Below, piece after piece: positions 60,454-64,000 of a DNA stretch of 64,000 bases. Numbering within the stretch: the first letter of the stretch is position 1; each line of letters begins with the position of its first letter. The notes beneath the pieces are model-generated. The model was not told where the DNA came from. It saw nothing but the letters and a program-made list of their open reading frames with translations, and searched no databases. Source of the DNA: Methanomassiliicoccus sp. (GTDB lineage: Archaea; Thermoplasmatota; Thermoplasmata; Methanomassiliicoccales; Methanomassiliicoccaceae); NCBI GenBank assembly GCA_033485155.1, contig JAWQJJ010000004.1, positions 62,001 through 126,000 on the forward strand, in the 5' to 3' direction. A program made the position numbers and the translations under genes.

Positions 60454-60789
60454 ATGCTCCAGATGAAAAGAGCATACGAGGCTCCTTCCAGCGACGACGG
60501 CGTTCGGGTCTTGGTGGAGAGGCTTTGGCCCCGTGGCCTAAACAAGGAGCGGGCGGCCGTGGATATTTGGTGCCGGGAGGTCGCCCCCTCCGCCGAACTG
60601 AGGAGGTGGTATGGGCACGATCCAGCAAGATGGGAAGCCTTCCGCGAGCGGTACCTCGAGGAGTTGAAGGAGAACCCGTCCGTGGAGCGATTGAGGAATC
60701 TTGCGGCATCGGGCACGGTGACCCTGGTATTCGCCGCCCGAGACGCCGAGCGGAGCAGTGCCAGGGTGCTCATGGATGTCCTGCGATAG
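60454..60789 (+). CDS. DUF488 family protein
   Basis: A 111-residue DUF488 protein. The family pattern is clear: KRAYEAPSSDDGVRVLVERL, then WPRGLNKERAAVDIW, LRRWYGHDPARWEAF and VTLVFAARDAERSSA. The fold is small alpha/beta with no proven activity. ATG 60454 is used because family members start with a like M-x-x-KR sequence. The in-frame part from 60370 is unconserved, and AT-rich GATAATGT (60426-60433) stands 25 bases upstream. Confidence 0.9.
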   Translation: MLQMKRAYEAPSSDDGVRVLVERLWPRGLNKERAAVDIWCREVAPSAELRRWYGHDPARWEAFRERYLEELKENPSVERLRNLAASGTVTLVFAARDAERSSARVLMDVLR

Positions 60790-60851
60790 GTCCCTGACCA
60801 AGTTGTTTTATATGCCTCAGGCCATAACCGGGAGCCGACAAGGGATACGGA

Positions 60852-61061
60852 TTGGCGGAAGGAGAGGAACTGAGGAAGGTCGTCGAGATGTTCGATCCCC
60901 TCGGTCGCAAGATCTCTGATCCTTCCCATGCCTCCAGGGTGGTGACCTCCTATTACGATGAGGAAGGGCGCCTGGTCAGGAGGACTATGGGTAAGACGTT
61001 GATCACCGCGCCGGAGGACAAGGACGCCGAGGGCGCCTGCACTCCTGTCCGCCAGAAATAA
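60852..61061 (+). CDS. Small conserved hypothetical protein
   Basis: A 69-residue protein starting at TTG 60852 (LAEGEELRKVVEMFDPLGRK in codon reading). The middle, SRVVTSYYDEEGRLVRR, resembles a single RHS/YD-like beta hairpin. There is no signal or membrane helix. A TATA-like GTTTTATATG (60803-60812) gives a leader of about 20 bases. Function unknown. Confidence 0.6.
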   Translation: MAEGEELRKVVEMFDPLGRKISDPSHASRVVTSYYDEEGRLVRRTMGKTLITAPEDKDAEGACTPVRQK

Positions 61062-61294
61062 TCCGGAGACCACTGGTAAGGGTCGGCAGGGCGGCGTATC
61101 CCCTTGTCACGTTTATAGAAACTTCCGCCCCACCGACCCCCAGAAATGCGGTCTCCGGTCAGATATTTATTTTCATTAAATAAAATTAAAATTCTTATGT
61201 TATTCATAGTTTGGCACGAGGTAATCGTAGCTCTCGTTATTGATAACCAGGGGAGAACGTAGTTAAAGAATGTAGCTGAAATCAGGGCGCGAAT

Positions 61295-61756
61295 ATGATA
61301 AGGGATGGACAAAGCATGAACATGACCTTTGATGAGTTCCTTGCTCTGGCCAAGAAGTACCAGGCCATGGGCAACTCAGCACAGACCCTGCTCGAAGACA
61401 TCCGCCGTGGCCCCTACCGGGTCCAGGACGGCGTTCGCCTTCGGCAGCTCTACGAGTTCCTTCTGGACCTCCAGACGGTGCAGGAAGACCACAAGGACGT
61501 GAACGAGGCCGTGAACACGGTTGCCAATCTCCTTGCGGAGTACCAGGACGAAGAAGACGAGCGGGTCATCTCCGAGAGGTGGGTGCCCGAGAAGGGCTTC
61601 CCCGGCGCGACCCTGTGGCTGCAGCGCGAGGACGCCAAGTGGGCTATCGCTCCCTCTCCCAAGGAAGGTGCCTGCCTGGGCAAGAGCGTCAAGGACATCG
61701 GTTCGCACAAGTGGTTCGACAAGCCCCTGCCTCTGCTCGTCGACGGCGTTCGGTGA
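61295..61756 (+). CDS. Conserved hypothetical protein, charged and helical
   Basis: A 153-residue soluble protein. The first 90 residues are helical (FDEFLALAKKYQAMGNSAQ, LYEFLLDLQTVQEDHKDVNE). The tail has aromatic strands (GATLWLQREDAKWAIAPSP, then GSHKWFDKPLPL). No family is recognised. Codon use is strongly biased to the favoured GC-ending codons, as in well-expressed genes. AT-rich DNA at 61160-61270 supplies a promoter, and ATG 61316 is an alternative start. Confidence 0.65.
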   Translation: MIRDGQSMNMTFDEFLALAKKYQAMGNSAQTLLEDIRRGPYRVQDGVRLRQLYEFLLDLQTVQEDHKDVNEAVNTVANLLAEYQDEEDERVISERWVPEKGFPGATLWLQREDAKWAIAPSPKEGACLGKSVKDIGSHKWFDKPLPLLVDGVR

Positions 61757-61851
61757 CCTCGAAACCCTTTCTCCTTAAAATTTTCCCACAGGTCGCTTTT
61801 TCGACCTGTAATCTTCGTTTTTTACACTATCTTCACGTTTGCCCGACCCTC

Positions 61852-63999
61852 TCAGGCGACACGGCGAAGAGCGATGGCGCACTGCCCGCTGGAGATCCCT
61901 CCGTCCCCGTTGGGCAGCCGGTCTGGGCAGATGAAGCGCAGCCCTCTGGACCTCACCATGCGCTCGGTCAGGGATGAGATGACGCCGTTGTAGGACACTC
62001 CACCGGTGAGACCTATGGCGTCCAGCCCCCGCCGGGAAGCCTCCTCCGTCGCTGCTTCCACCAGCGATTCCAGGACCGCCGCCACGTAGGTCAGAGCTAG
62101 GTCCTCTCGGGCCCCCTTCATCTCCCTCAGCTGCTGGAACAGGGGTATGGTCATGACCGTACCGTTCCTCCGCTCTGCTACCAGCCCCGGGAGCACAGAC
62201 CCTCTTTCCAGCACTGCTTCCAGCTTCATCGCCGGCTCCCCGTCGTAGGTGCGCTTTTGGCAGACCTCGAAATGGCAGGACAGCGCGTCCAGCAGGCGGC
62301 CGAAGCCGGTGGTCGTAGGGCTGGCGCCGATGATCTTGCGCAGCACCGCGGCCTCCCCGTCCTTGAAATATTCACCTGGGCGCCCGGCCAGCTCATCCAT
62401 GGCGAACACCAGCCGTCGGGGATCGCGGACCGCCTTCTCCCCGCCCAGGAGGGGGATGGGTTGCAGGTGGGCCACTCGGTCGTAGGAGGTCAGGTCCGCC
62501 CGGAGGACCTCTCCGCCCCATGCCTCTCCGTCGTCGCCATAGCCGGTGCCGTCCAGGGTCAGGGCGACCATCTCCTCCTCTCCAGCGTCCACCATGAGCG
62601 CGGCGGTGTGGGCCCAGTGGTGCTGGACCTCCACCAGCTCGGCCCTTTCCCGGCGGGCCAGGCCGATCCCGAGCTTGCGGTTGGCGTAACCGGGGTGCAG
62701 GTCCACCGCCACCGCCTGCACCTTGTCTACCCCCAGCATCTCCCGGAGATGCTGGACCGCCCCGTCCAGGAAGGCGATGACCCCCAGGGAATCGCCGTCC
62801 CCGATGTACTGGGTTGCGAACATCCGTCCGTCCTTGGCCACCGCCCCGCAAAGATTCTCCTGGGCCCCCAGTCCGATGGCGCTACCCTTGAGGGAGATGT
62901 CAATGGATGAAGGGATGTGCCCCCTGGACCGGCGGATGAAGTAAGTATGCTCCCCATAGGTCCGGAGGACGGAATCATCGCAACGGTTGATGATCTCCCG
63001 ATCGTGCATGAGGTAGACATCCGCTCCCAGCTCCAGGGCGTCAGTGTCCCGGAGGACCATTGGCTCTCCGGGGACATTGGCCGAGGTCATGACCAAGGCG
63101 TCGTCCTTGAGATGGCGGAACAGCAGGTGGTGCATGCCGGCGTACGGAAGGAAGAGGCCGATGGTGCTCAGGCCGGGGGAGATGAGCTCGGTGACCTGGC
63201 CCGGGCGCTTGCGCACCAGGACCACTGGACGATGAGAGGAGGTCAGATGCTTCTCCTCGGATTCGGTGGGAGCCCCGTACCGCCTGGCCGCTTCCATATC
63301 TCGAACCATGATGGCGAACGGCTTCTCCTTTCGGTGGTACCACTCCCTCAGCCTGGGGAGTGTGGACAGGGTCGTGCAGAGGTGCATTCCGCCCCAGCTT
63401 TTGGCTACCCCGATGTGGCCGCTCTCCAGCATCTGGGCGAAGTCCTTGATGGGGTCCTTGCTCTCCCGTACCTTGCCCTGCCCGTCCAAAAGGTAGTAGG
63501 AGGGGCCGCAGTGAGGACAGGAGATCGTCTGATGATGGAACCTACGGGCCCGAGGGTCGTCGTACTCGTTGCGGCAGTCCGGGTCCATGGGGAAGTCGCG
63601 CATGGATGTTTTCTCCCTGTCGTAAGGAAGATCGATGATGACTGTGAACCTCGCCCCGCAGTTCGTGCAGTTGGTAAACGGGTACAGGTACCGACGGTCG
63701 GAAGGATCGAACATCTCCTTGAGGCAGGCGTCGCAGACCGCAGTATCGTTCGGTATGCCTACCCCTCGCTGCCCCGCCTCGCTAGCCACGATGCGGAAGG
63801 TGGGGCCGCATGCCTCGTCGGAAGGTATCATCTCGACCGCATCGATGCGGGCCAGCGGGGGCAGCTCGTCCTTCAGTCGGCGGACGAACTCCTCGGCCTG
63901 CCGGTCCACCATGATCACGACATTGGAACCGTTATTCTGGACGTAGCCCCGCAGGCCCATGGAGGTGGCGATGCGATATACGGTGGGTCGGAAACCCAC
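61852..63999 (-). CDS. hypF: [NiFe] hydrogenase maturation carbamoyltransferase HypF (5' partial)
   Basis: 715 residues of HypF, which forms the cyanide ligand precursor for [NiFe] hydrogenase. The gene runs off the right edge. The first visible residues GFRPTVYRIA are inside the acylphosphatase domain, so its beginning is missing. Then come two zinc-finger repeats (CDACLKEMFDPSDRRYLYPF, TNCTNCG, then CPHCGP), the YrdC-like domain (PFAIMVRDMEAARRYGA, LLFRHLKDDALVMTSANVPG) and the Kae1-like carbamoyltransferase domain (QHHWAHTAALM, LTLDGTGYGDDGEAWGGEVL, IGLTGGVSYNGV). It implies a hydrogenase elsewhere in the genome. Confidence 0.95.
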   Translation of the reverse strand: MGFRPTVYRIATSMGLRGYVQNNGSNVVIMVDRQAEEFVRRLKDELPPLARIDAVEMIPSDEACGPTFRIVASEAGQRGVGIPNDTAVCDACLKEMFDPSDRRYLYPFTNCTNCGARFTVIIDLPYDREKTSMRDFPMDPDCRNEYDDPRARRFHHQTISCPHCGPSYYLLDGQGKVRESKDPIKDFAQMLESGHIGVAKSWGGMHLCTTLSTLPRLREWYHRKEKPFAIMVRDMEAARRYGAPTESEEKHLTSSHRPVVLVRKRPGQVTELISPGLSTIGLFLPYAGMHHLLFRHLKDDALVMTSANVPGEPMVLRDTDALELGADVYLMHDREIINRCDDSVLRTYGEHTYFIRRSRGHIPSSIDISLKGSAIGLGAQENLCGAVAKDGRMFATQYIGDGDSLGVIAFLDGAVQHLREMLGVDKVQAVAVDLHPGYANRKLGIGLARRERAELVEVQHHWAHTAALMVDAGEEEMVALTLDGTGYGDDGEAWGGEVLRADLTSYDRVAHLQPIPLLGGEKAVRDPRRLVFAMDELAGRPGEYFKDGEAAVLRKIIGASPTTTGFGRLLDALSCHFEVCQKRTYDGEPAMKLEAVLERGSVLPGLVAERRNGTVMTIPLFQQLREMKGAREDLALTYVAAVLESLVEAATEEASRRGLDAIGLTGGVSYNGVISSLTERMVRSRGLRFICPDRLPNGDGGISSGQCAIALRRVA

Positions 64000-64000
64000 T

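Noticed and set aside
1-64000. General pyrrolysine readthrough of TAG codons
   Set aside because: Genes ending at 15167, 36083, 53870 and 55266 use TAG as an apparent normal stop with no conserved extension. Recoding is raised only where an N-terminus or remnant calls for it.
1-64000. CRISPR arrays, insertion sequences, rRNA genes
   Set aside because: No regularly spaced repeats, transposase motifs or rRNA-like blocks were seen on either strand.

Overview
The window is one stretch of a high-GC (roughly 60 %) archaeal chromosome. Archaea-specific genes fix the domain: RNA polymerase subunit Rpo11, diphthine synthase, Trm5, a Hef-type helicase, Mre11-Rad50, a HerA-like ATPase, CobY, CobZ and archaeal CobT. 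TATA-like boxes about 26 nt before many start codons suggest frequent leaderless transcription. Gene content and base composition best fit Thermoplasmatota, probably the Methanomassiliicoccales. That assignment is inference, because no methanogenesis or methylamine gene lies in the window.

Layout. 1-3764: a very large TPR protein with a C-terminal zinc finger, cut by the left edge. 3.8-7.1 kb: an ABC-2 type exporter and a double-HTH Lrp-like regulator. 7.1-14.8 kb: information-processing and repair genes (TruD, Rpo11, ATP-dependent DNA ligase, Hef helicase, SRAP/HMCES protein, an IscA-like protein, a GNAT acetyltransferase). 14.8-18.4 kb: an AT-richer, gene-poor island with a secreted protein, a membrane protein paired with a winged-helix regulator, another membrane protein and two gene remnants, one with an in-frame TAG. 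18.5-29.9 kb: a transporter with two fused Usp domains, a DHH phosphoesterase, an HELLH metalloprotease, an OB/HD exoribonuclease-like protein, a methyltransferase, a DUF72 protein, an ADP-forming acyl-CoA synthetase coupled to a P-loop protein, and a PH/SHOCT membrane protein. 29.9-37.9 kb: rad50-mre11, a CsoR-type regulator with a heavy-metal P-type ATPase, and the HerA-like ATPase. 38.0-42.7 kb: surface-glycan genes. 42.9-47.5 kb: a divergent FtsZ/tubulin-like protein, dphB, trm5, dcd and ilvE. 47.6-55.3 kb: an eight-gene corrinoid uptake, salvage and nucleotide-loop operon. 55.3-64 kb: cardiolipin synthase, a second PH-domain membrane protein, cobT, a phosphoglycerate-mutase-like protein, small conserved proteins and hypF, cut by the right edge.

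The B12 genes form a coherent pathway. An ABC importer brings in corrinoids, CbiZ strips them to cobyric acid, and CobD and CbiB add aminopropanol phosphate. CobY activates the product with GTP, and CobT, CobS and the CobZ domain finish the lower loop. The operon and the separate cobT gene, 10 kb away and on the opposite strand, carry the same palindromic operator over the predicted transcription start. This points to one unidentified repressor controlling both.

A second theme is translation initiation. mre11, rad50 and cobS have no ATG, GTG or TTG where the conserved N-terminus must begin. Their frames are closed by a stop just upstream, and the best-placed codons are CTG, CTG and ATT. No rRNA, confident tRNA, CRISPR array or insertion sequence was seen.
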